Assembly (NCBI GenBank): GCA_043754435.1
Contig: JAYUUS010000257.1
Span: 1-8,319 of the forward strand
DNA: 8,319 nucleotides
DNA from: JANNYA01 sp043754435
GTDB taxonomy: Bacteria; Pseudomonadota; Gammaproteobacteria; Xanthomonadales; SZUA-5
Reading direction: 5' to 3'
The position numbers and the translations under genes were made by a program. This document shows, in pieces, positions 3,567-8,319 of this stretch. Each line of letters starts with the position of its first letter. Position 1 is the first letter of the stretch. The notes under the pieces were generated by a model. The model had not been told where the DNA came from and searched no databases. It worked only from the letters and a program-made list of their open reading frames with translations.

Positions 3567-6298
3567 TTAGTCTACAAACCGCCTTAGCCGATGCCTGCCA
3601 CCGCGCGGGCGTCATTCCCCGCGACGTGCCGGCCGATGGGCGCTTTCATTTGGCAGACATCGAAGGCGACCGTTCCGGCAAAGGCGATGCTCGAATAAAG
3701 CTATTTGCCGATGGTGAAGGCGGGCTTGTGTCGAACTGGAAAAGTGGCGAGACAATCCCGTTTTTCGTGAACGAGTCGAACGCATGCAATGAAGCCGAGC
3801 GCACCGAACGCCAGCGTAAACGCACCGAACTTGCCGAACAAGCGCGGGCCGATCAGGCCAAAGCACACGCAGACGCTGCGCACCGTTCCAATGAATTTTG
3901 GCAGCAATGCATGCCGTGTGATGGTCACGCCTATTTGACGAAAAAGGGAGTTCATAGTGTGTCTGGCTTGCGTGTTCTGGCAAGTGCTGACCCATTCGGC
4001 CGCAATGGGTGTTTGGTGATTCCAGCCCGCGACGCCAGCGGCACGCTTTGCACGCTGCAGTTTATTGACTCAAACGGCGAAAAACGCTTTTTGAAAGATG
4101 GCAAAAAATCTGGATCCTATTGTTCGATAGGCACCACACCCAATGAAGGCGAACCGCTGGGAATATGCGAAGGCTTAGCCACTGGCCTAAGTGTCCATGA
4201 AGCGACCGGCTGGCCTGTCGCCATTGCTTTTGATGCTGGAAACCTAAACATTGTTGCCACCGCGATGCGCGCCAAGTATCCAAACGCGCGGCTTGTGATT
4301 GCTGCCGACAATGACGCTAGCGGCACCGGCCAAAGCAAAGCCATCGAAGCCGCGCAAACTGTGGGTGCATGGCTCGCTTTGCCACCTGCGGAGCCGGGCA
4401 CGTCTGCGGATTGGAACGATCTACACGCAAGCCAGGGTTTGGACGTGGTGCGCGAATTGCTGACTTCGGCGCTAGATTCACCTTCAGCAGAAAATAGCTG
4501 GGGCAACTGGGGCACTGGGGCAAATGCTTCTATAGCTTGCAACCACGGGGAAAAACCTGCCCCAGTAAACGCGGAATACTTGCCCCAGTTAGCGCCCCAG
4601 CTGGGGCAAAAGGCGGGTTTTCGCGTCATCAAATCCACCAAGGACCATAAAAACGGTGTGTATTTTATTGGTGATGACCCGGAAAAGCCGCCCTTGTGGA
4701 TATGCGGGCCGCTGGAAATTGAAGCAGACACCCGCGACACCACCGGCAACAATTGGGGGCGTTTGCTCAGCTTCCACGACCGCGACAACAAAGCGCACAC
4801 ATGGGCTATGCCGATGAGCCTGCTTAAATCCGATGGCGTGGAGTTGCGCGGCGAATTGCTCAGCCAGGGCTTGGAGCTGGCGAACACCGCAACCGCGCGT
4901 AAGTTGCTGATGGATTACGTTACGCAAACGCGGGCACCAATCAAGGCGCGCAGCGTGAAGCGCACCGGCTGGCATGGTCGCGCGTTTGTGCTGACCGATC
5001 AAACCATCGGCGAACAGGACGGTGAAAAGGTATTCTTTCAAGCGCAAAGCTTAGAAGGGCTTGGACTTACGCAGGCGGGTACGCTCGAAGGCTGGCGCAT
5101 GGAAGTATCGGAACCATGCGCAGGTAATAGCCGCCTTGTGTTAGCGCTCAGCGCTGCGTTCGCTGCGATGACGCTGGGGCTAGTGGGTACGGAATCGGGC
5201 GGCTTGCACTTTCGCGGGCCAAGTTCATGCGGCAAAACCACGGCGCTAAAAGTGGCGGCAAGCATATTTAGCGGGCCAAGCTATTTGCGCACGTTTAGAT
5301 CAACGGACAACGCCCTAGAGGGTGCCTGCGCAGCGCACAGCGATCTTTGTTTGATGTTGGATGAGCTAGGGCAGCTTGACCCAAAGCACGCCGGGCAAGT
5401 CGCTTATTTATTGGCGAACGGCCAAGCCAAAGGCCGCGCTAGCCGTGACGGCAACGCGCGCACCATTGCCACATGGCGGCTGTTATTCCTTTCCACGGGT
5501 GAAGTTGGCTTAGCCGATTTGGTCAATGAAGCCGGGGGCGAATCGAAAGCGGGCCACGAGGTGCGCGTTTTGGACTTACAAGCTGATGCGGGCAAAGGCT
5601 TAGGCATATTCGAGCGCATACCTGAAGGCATGCAGCCCGCCGAATTTAGCGACGCGCTTAAGCGTGCCAGCGCCACGCACCACGGGCACGCGATGCCCGC
5701 ATTCGTCGCACGGCTGGCGCAAGACTTCGACGCGTTGGCTTTGAAACTCAGAACGCTGCAGGAAGCATTTGTTGATAGCGTCGCGAAAAGTGCATCAGGG
5801 CAAGTTCGCCGTGTGGCTGCGCGTTTTGGTTTGATCGCAGCGGGGGGCGAATTCGCCACGCTTTGGGGTTTGACCGGATGGCCGGAGGACGAAGCGCTAA
5901 ACGCCTGTAAAAAGTGCTTCCAAGAATGGCTAGTCGCACGCGGCACCGCTGGCGACCGTGAACCCGCAGCGATGCTTGCCAGAGTGCGTGCGTTCCTGGA
6001 ACAGCACGGCGATTCACGCTTTACCGATTGGGACAACGATGCCAACCGCGTAACGAACAATCGCATGGGCTTCAAAAAGGCGGTAGACGGCGGCACGGAA
6101 TACTACGTGTTGACTGAAAGTTTCAAAAAGGAATTAGCGAAAGGCTGCGATTTGAAGCAGCTCACTAAACTCATGCTGAGCATCGGTGCGCTGATGCCAG
6201 ATAGCGAGGGCAACGCCACCCGCAAAGAACGCTTGCCGGGTTTGGATAATCAGCGCGTTTACAGAATCACGCGAAAGATATGGGATGCCACTTTATGA
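3563..6298 (+). CDS. TOPRIM primase fused to a DUF927-type superfamily 3-like helicase
   Basis: A 911-residue replication protein expected to prime and unwind the element's DNA. The GTG start at 3563 is preceded by a strong GGAGG at 3553-3557. Residues 1-70 resemble the N-terminal region of mobile-element primases (RFHLADIEGDRSGKGDAR, then LVSNWKSGE). A charged helix follows at 76-112. The TOPRIM domain spans about 195-300, with E203 (ICEGLATGLSV) and D249/D251 (AADNDASG) as metal-binding residues. Residues 305-350 are a low-complexity linker encoded by the octamer cluster described separately. From about 351 a DUF927-type domain leads to the ATPase, with Walker A at 552-560 (GPSSCGKTT), Walker B at 597-601 (LMLDE) and a sensor-like LLFLSTGE at 640-647. 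The C-terminal 200 residues may be a DNA-binding region. P4 alpha protein is a functional parallel with different domain families. Confidence 0.93.
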   Translation: MISLQTALADACHRAGVIPRDVPADGRFHLADIEGDRSGKGDARIKLFADGEGGLVSNWKSGETIPFFVNESNACNEAERTERQRKRTELAEQARADQAKAHADAAHRSNEFWQQCMPCDGHAYLTKKGVHSVSGLRVLASADPFGRNGCLVIPARDASGTLCTLQFIDSNGEKRFLKDGKKSGSYCSIGTTPNEGEPLGICEGLATGLSVHEATGWPVAIAFDAGNLNIVATAMRAKYPNARLVIAADNDASGTGQSKAIEAAQTVGAWLALPPAEPGTSADWNDLHASQGLDVVRELLTSALDSPSAENSWGNWGTGANASIACNHGEKPAPVNAEYLPQLAPQLGQKAGFRVIKSTKDHKNGVYFIGDDPEKPPLWICGPLEIEADTRDTTGNNWGRLLSFHDRDNKAHTWAMPMSLLKSDGVELRGELLSQGLELANTATARKLLMDYVTQTRAPIKARSVKRTGWHGRAFVLTDQTIGEQDGEKVFFQAQSLEGLGLTQAGTLEGWRMEVSEPCAGNSRLVLALSAAFAAMTLGLVGTESGGLHFRGPSSCGKTTALKVAASIFSGPSYLRTFRSTDNALEGACAAHSDLCLMLDELGQLDPKHAGQVAYLLANGQAKGRASRDGNARTIATWRLLFLSTGEVGLADLVNEAGGESKAGHEVRVLDLQADAGKGLGIFERIPEGMQPAEFSDALKRASATHHGHAMPAFVARLAQDFDALALKLRTLQEAFVDSVAKSASGQVRRVAARFGLIAAGGEFATLWGLTGWPEDEALNACKKCFQEWLVARGTAGDREPAAMLARVRAFLEQHGDSRFTDWDNDANRVTNNRMGFKKAVDGGTEYYVLTESFKKELAKGCDLKQLTKLMLSIGALMPDSEGNATRKERLPGLDNQRVYRITRKIWDATL
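4496..4608. repeat. Octamer cluster A (CTGGGGCA), inverted, inside the primase gene
   Basis: CTGGGGCA occurs at 4498-4505, 4507-4514, 4515-4522 and 4601-4608. Its reverse complement occurs at 4558-4565 and 4581-4588, with a seven-of-eight copy ending at 4600. The region can fold into one long interrupted hairpin: 4496-4504 with 4594-4602 (nine pairs), 4505-4514 with 4581-4590 (ten pairs) and 4515-4522 with 4558-4565 (eight pairs). Positions 4594-4607 are also a perfect 14-base palindrome. It encodes the linker between the TOPRIM and helicase parts. Confidence 0.85.
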
Positions 6299-6618
6299 GC
6301 TGGTTACGCGATGTTTTAGGCACGTCTGCCCCAGTTGCCCCAGTGCCCCAGCCAAACACTGGGGCGGATAAAAGCCCGTGGTTACAAGCTGCCCCAGTTG
6401 CCCCAGCTGCCCCAGTCGATTTTAGCAAGGTTGAGATTTGGCTCAGCAAAAAACTCGACTGCATTCAATCGGCGAAAGTCTTAGCCATTGAAGCGGCGCA
6501 CCTTGGATACAGCACGGCGGATTTAGACGCGGCACGGCTGGCGATTGGTGGCGTGCAAGTGGTGCCATGCCTGGGCGTCAATTACTGGCGTCTAGCCTCC
6601 GTTCGTGTGCTGCATTAG
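6295..6618 (+). CDS. Small Ala/Pro-rich protein of unknown function (107 aa)
   Basis: I start this gene at the ATG at 6295, which overlaps the primase stop as ATGA. The in-frame ATG at 6280 would sit deeper inside the primase gene. The product begins MSWLRDVLGTS. Residues 11-41 are an Ala-Pro-Val-rich stretch produced by the second octamer cluster. Residues 45-107 look like a compact helical domain (SKVEIWLSKKL, then AIEAAHLGYSTADLDAARLAIGGVQVV) ending in a strand-like GVNYWRLASVRVLH, a possible small winged-helix type fold. The tight coupling to the primase suggests a replication accessory role. I do not recognise a named family. Confidence 0.75.
   Translation: MSWLRDVLGTSAPVAPVPQPNTGADKSPWLQAAPVAPAAPVDFSKVEIWLSKKLDCIQSAKVLAIEAAHLGYSTADLDAARLAIGGVQVVPCLGVNYWRLASVRVLH
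6327..6415. repeat. Octamer cluster B (TGCCCCAG), at the start of the gene after the primase
   Basis: TGCCCCAG occurs at 6327-6334, 6336-6343, 6344-6351, 6390-6397, 6399-6406 and 6408-6415. One inverted seven-of-eight copy (CTGGGGC) lies at 6359-6365. The copies stand 8 or 9 bases apart in two runs of three. The single inverted copy can form a nine-base hairpin with 6337-6345 (its arm is 6357-6365). The word is the reverse complement of the one in cluster A about 1.75 kb upstream. Confidence 0.85.
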
Positions 6619-6624
6619 GCCGCT

Positions 6625-6879
6625 ATGCCCACCGACTCCATCGCCGCTTTGATAAGCAAACTAATAAGGATTGGCCCGCCAGTTTGGGCCGAACGTGCAG
6701 CTCGCGTTGCTGAATTGTTCTTTCGTGAGCAGCGAGACAAAGCCATTGCTGAAGCTGCCCGATTGGGCATGAGCCGAAGGCGCTCAGCACGACGCTTTGG
6801 CCTTACTAAATCCGCGATTCACCGAGTAGTCGATGCGCAAAGAAGCAGCGACACACAAACTTCAGAGGATTCACAGTGA
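6625..6879 (+). CDS. Small helix-turn-helix protein (84 aa)
   Basis: The frame begins with ATG six bases after the previous stop and ends with TGA at 6877-6879, which overlaps the GTG of the next gene. The product is basic and mostly helical. Residues 49-70 (MSRRRSARRFGLTKSAIHRVVD) fit a homeodomain-like or resolvase-like helix-turn-helix, with RRSARRFGL as the first helix and SAIHRVVD as the recognition helix. Residues 20-48 form a preceding long helix. It is probably a DNA-binding regulator. In phage satellites, small helix-turn-helix proteins at this place can also be small-terminase-like packaging factors, but I see nothing that decides for that. No ribosome site stands out, so translation may depend on coupling. 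Confidence 0.75.
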   Translation: MPTDSIAALISKLIRIGPPVWAERAARVAELFFREQRDKAIAEAARLGMSRRRSARRFGLTKSAIHRVVDAQRSSDTQTSEDSQ

Positions 6880-7586
6880 AAAATCAAAAAACAAATTCTA
6901 AAATCGCTTGGGCGCAAGCACTTGCCGACAGTGGCGCACTCGAAAAGATTGAGCCGCAACCGCAACCAGACTCGACCTTAACCGTTATTCCCGCACCGAT
7001 AGACGAGGAAAGGGTGCAGGCAGCGCGCAGCACAATCGACCCGGCTTGTGCTGCGGTGAGTGTTATTTGCTCGACCAGACGCAACAATCTGGACTCGATT
7101 GAAATTACTGAAATATTTTCTGAGCTTAAAGCGCAGGCCGCAGCAATTCAGGCGGGTGATCTAAGTCTATTCGACGCGATGCTAGTGAACCAAGCCGTGG
7201 CGCTACAGTCGCTTTTTGCTGACTTAGCTGCCCAAGCCAGCGCTGGCACCAAATCCCCAGAGCATCGCGAAATACAGCTTAAGCTCGCGCTGCGCGCACA
7301 AAACCAGTCTCGCGCAACCATCCAAACATTGCTCGAAAGCCGAAATCCACGGGTTTTTATCAATCATCAAGCGAACGTCAGCAATGGCCCGCAGCAGGTC
7401 AACAACCAGCTTTCGCACGCGGGCGCGCCCATGAAAGCGCCAATTGCGCAAATCGAACTATCACCGAACCTGGAACAAAACTATGACCTATGTGCGAACG
7501 ACAGAACACCGATTGCGGCAATCGCAGCAAATACGCGCCACACAGCCGTGGAAACGCTCGACCGGGCCGAAGACAGCGCGCGGTAA
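6876..7586 (+). CDS. Phage/mobile-element protein of unknown function (236 aa)
   Basis: The gene starts with GTG at 6876 (GTGA overlap with the previous stop) behind AGAGGA at 6864-6869. The N-terminal 45 residues are loosely structured and Pro/Gln-rich. Residues 75-155 are a helical core (ITEIFSELKAQAAAIQAG, then DAMLVNQAVALQSLFADLAAQA). This is followed by KLALRAQNQSRATIQTLLESRNPRVFINHQANVSNGPQQVNN at about 136-177. From memory, the pattern ALRAQ.Q.RAT...L....NP..........N...G.QQVNN is common in hypothetical proteins of proteobacterial phages and islands, with no assigned function that I can name. The last 34 codons are also read in another frame by the next gene. Its place at the end of the replication operon gives no clear clue. 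Confidence 0.82.
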   Translation: MKNQKTNSKIAWAQALADSGALEKIEPQPQPDSTLTVIPAPIDEERVQAARSTIDPACAAVSVICSTRRNNLDSIEITEIFSELKAQAAAIQAGDLSLFDAMLVNQAVALQSLFADLAAQASAGTKSPEHREIQLKLALRAQNQSRATIQTLLESRNPRVFINHQANVSNGPQQVNNQLSHAGAPMKAPIAQIELSPNLEQNYDLCANDRTPIAAIAANTRHTAVETLDRAEDSAR

Positions 7587-7686
7587 AGCTATTGCATCGT
7601 TGAATGCGGCAAAGGGCTATGAGCGGTCTAGGCTGCGGGAAATTGCCAGGGCGTTGCGAGAGCTGGAGAAATATCCGTTATTCTGA
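7483..7686 (+). CDS. TGPKT-motif small protein (67 aa), overlapping the gene before by 104 bases
   Basis: The frame is open from 7444, but I prefer the ATG at 7483, which gives MTYVRTTEHRLRQSQQIRA and 67 residues. The ribosome site is poor, so translation may be coupled to the upstream gene. The segment STGPKTARGKAIASLNAAKGYERS (26-49) is a pattern I recall from many small proteins in proteobacterial mobile elements (usually STGPKT.EGKA..S.NA.KHG or similar). Their role is not known to me. The protein is very basic, ending in a short amphipathic helix and KYPLF, which would suit nucleic-acid binding. The overlap with the upstream gene is in the +1 frame, and both frames look like real protein. 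Confidence 0.72.
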   Translation: MTYVRTTEHRLRQSQQIRATQPWKRSTGPKTARGKAIASLNAAKGYERSRLREIARALRELEKYPLF

Positions 7687-7722
7687 CGGCGTATTACCGT
7701 CAATAACTATCGGAGCACGCCA

Positions 7723-7884
7723 ATGAACAACACCACCGAACCGGATAGCAGTTCAGAGCTATCCCAAAGCGAACTAAAGGCGTTGGGGCCGCGACCAATG
7801 AGTGCAGAAGCTTTGAAAACGCTGTTCGAGATGACCAAGGAAAAGGCGAACAAGTTGGACGTGGACGAGCCGCTTCTGAAGTAA
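7723..7884 (+). CDS. Small acidic protein (53 aa), last gene of the element
   Basis: The ATG at 7723 has GGAG at 7712-7715 with seven-base spacing, a good ribosome site, and the frame closes with TAA at 7882-7884. The N-terminal third is Ser/Asn/Glu-rich (MNNTTEPDSSSELSQSE). Residues 27-45 form one likely helix (SAEALKTLFEMTKEKANKL), and the tail is acidic (DVDEPLLK). There is no membrane segment or signal peptide. It follows the TGPKT gene by 36 bases, including a small GACGG/CCGTC hairpin at 7685-7701. Its function is unknown. Small acidic proteins in such elements may be anti-repressors, DNA mimics or partners of the neighbours, but the sequence does not choose among these. Confidence 0.65.
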   Translation: MNNTTEPDSSSELSQSELKALGPRPMSAEALKTLFEMTKEKANKLDVDEPLLK

Positions 7885-7971
7885 CTCTCTTTTCAGTTTA
7901 GTGTTTGTTTAAGTTGTTTGCGGGTTTCAGATGGCAGGCCAAGTTCACATATTTGGCAGCTGCAAATAAAG

Positions 7972-7994
7972 TTGTTGGTACATATGTTGGTACC
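7972..7994 (+). promoter_or_regulatory. Right pair of probable integrase arm-type sites
   Basis: TTGTTGGTACA (7972-7982) and ATGTTGGTACC (7984-7994) each differ at one end position from the TTGTTGGTAYC word seen four times at the left end. They stand in tandem with a 12-base period, about 60 bases before the candidate attR. I saw no other full copies in the interior by eye. Confidence 0.6.
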
Positions 7995-8054
7995 ACGCAA
8001 AATGACACATGCGCAGTTTCAACAAAATCAAACACTTAAACCGATTATTCTATG

Positions 8055-8069
8055 CCTGCTCGGCACCAT
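8055..8069 (+). other. Candidate attR: gapped copy of the tRNA 3' end
   Basis: CCTGCTCGGCACCAT equals the tRNA segment 202-218 except for two missing G residues. CGATT at 8042-8046 also recalls the T loop, but it is separated by eight extra bases. A perfect direct repeat would be expected for a fresh integration, so this copy is either decayed since integration or a remnant of an older event. The true attR could then lie outside the window. Confidence 0.5.
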
Positions 8070-8176
8070 CTCAGAAAGCAATATGACCGCAATAGCCGCT
8101 ATGTACCTCAAATAGTCCAACAGCGCCCAAGCATCCAAAGAGGCTGGGACTTTTGCTGGTCAAGACACCTAAACGC

Positions 8177-8213
8177 AAAAAAGCCGCTCTGACCTCGCAC
8201 CAGAACGGCTTTT
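8177..8213 (-). terminator. Rho-independent terminator for the right-hand host gene
   Basis: AAAAGCCG at 8179-8186 pairs with CGGCTTTT at 8206-8213. After one mismatch, three more pairs follow (8188-8190 with 8202-8204) around an 11-base loop. On the minus strand a run of six T residues follows the stem (8182 down to 8177), and the stem starts 18 bases after the stop of the minus-strand gene. It also carries TTTT on the plus side, so it may act in both directions. Confidence 0.8.
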
Positions 8214-8231
8214 CGGTTTAAATAGAACGAC

Positions 8232-8319
8232 TTAATTTTTCGATTTTGTAATCTTGTTGCCTTCTACCGAAAGGTCTCCAATCAAGCCTTTTTCAGCGAA
8301 GCCAAATGCCAGAATAGGC
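8232..8319 (-). CDS. C-terminal end of a YSC84/SYLF-like protein (partial)
   Basis: On the minus strand a frame enters from the window edge and stops at TAA (bases 8234-8232). It encodes 28 residues: FGFAEKGLIGDLSVEGNKIT, with a short PILA before it and KSKN after. The pattern KGL...LS.EG.KIT close to the C-terminus is typical of YSC84-related (SYLF domain) lipid-binding proteins, which are often secreted or lipoproteins in proteobacteria. The terminator immediately downstream supports the gene. Only the tail is present, so the assignment rests on a short match from memory. It is right-flank host DNA, converging on the element. Confidence 0.6.
   Translation of the reverse strand, partial: PILAFGFAEKGLIGDLSVEGNKITKSKN

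Larger units (their letters stand above)
7885..8231. other. Right-end non-coding region with the junction to the host
   Basis: These 347 bases have no gene I accept. From left to right they hold a T-rich stretch after the last element gene (7885-7920), two integrase-type sites (7972-7994), the candidate attR (8055-8069), a short block shared with the left end (8115-8125), and the terminator of the right-hand host gene (8177-8213). The open frame at 7918-8115 starts with TTG, lacks a ribosome site and crosses the att region, so I treat it as chance. Confidence 0.7.

Noticed and set aside
4498..4608. CRISPR-like array
   Set aside because: The repeated unit is only 8 bases, inverted in both orientations and within a coding frame, with no spacers of regular length.
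4117..4887. Minus-strand frame of 256 codons opposite the primase
   Set aside because: It spans the TOPRIM and linker coding region, is Ser/Pro-rich as expected for a shadow, and has no ribosome site that stands out.
5404..6096. Minus-strand frame of 230 codons opposite the helicase part
   Set aside because: Shadow of the GC-rich helicase reading frame; composition is Ser/Ala/Pro-rich without motifs.
7685..7701. Small GACGG/CCGTC hairpin as a terminator
   Set aside because: Only five pairs and no T run; it lies between two genes of the same series.
7918..8115. Plus-strand frame of 65 codons across the right end
   Set aside because: TTG start, no ribosome site, crosses the arm-type sites and the candidate attR, and has no recognisable features.

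Overview
The window looks like a complete or nearly complete small integrated element of about 7.8 kb. It sits in the 3' end of a bacterial tRNA-Arg(CCT) gene (142-217) and is flanked by two fragments of host chromosome. Every gene I accept inside the element is on the + strand, pointing away from the tRNA. The left flank ends with the last 26 codons of an unidentified gene (1-81). The right flank holds the last 28 codons of a gene on the minus strand (8232-8319) that resembles the C-terminus of YSC84/SYLF-domain proteins. The moderate-to-high GC content, the CCA encoded in the tRNA gene and the protein flavours suggest a proteobacterium, perhaps a betaproteobacterium (Burkholderiales). That placement is an impression, not a demonstration.

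Layout. Behind the tRNA and its terminator lies a short control region with repeated TTGTTGGTAYC sites (310-392), which read as integrase arm-type sites. A P4-type tyrosine integrase follows (392-1654). Two small unknown genes coupled by an ATGA overlap come next (1707-1949, 1946-2071), then a structured intergenic stretch (2091-2145). A visibly AT-richer 245-codon unknown gene (2175-2912) carries an internal duplication and is the best candidate for cargo. Two dyad regions (2916-2956 and 2990-3017) precede a tightly packed series of nine genes (3024-7884). In order these are an AlpA-like regulator, two small unknowns, a 911-residue TOPRIM primase fused to a DUF927-type helicase, a small Ala-Pro-rich protein, a small helix-turn-helix protein, a 236-residue phage-type unknown, an overlapping 67-residue TGPKT-motif protein, and a 53-residue acidic protein. 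The last 347 bases without a gene (7885-8231) hold two more integrase-type sites, a gapped copy of the tRNA 3' end (8055-8069) as candidate attR, and a terminator that faces the right-hand host gene.

How it may work. The integrase with its arm sites would move the element in and out of the tRNA. AlpA-like proteins are known as excision and transcription regulators of such elements. The primase-helicase would support autonomous replication after excision. No capsid, tail, large terminase, relaxase or oriT was recognised, so a phage satellite of the P4 general type, or a defective or helper-dependent element, fits best. The most striking unexplained signal is an octamer, CTGGGGCA, present in two inverted clusters of seven copies each. 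One cluster is inside the primase gene linker (4498-4608) and the other is at the start of the next gene (6327-6415). The same DNA word is read in different orientations and frames as quite different peptides, so the word seems to be kept for its DNA or RNA role. Paired iteron-like replication sites, comparable in concept to P4 ori and crr, are a testable explanation.
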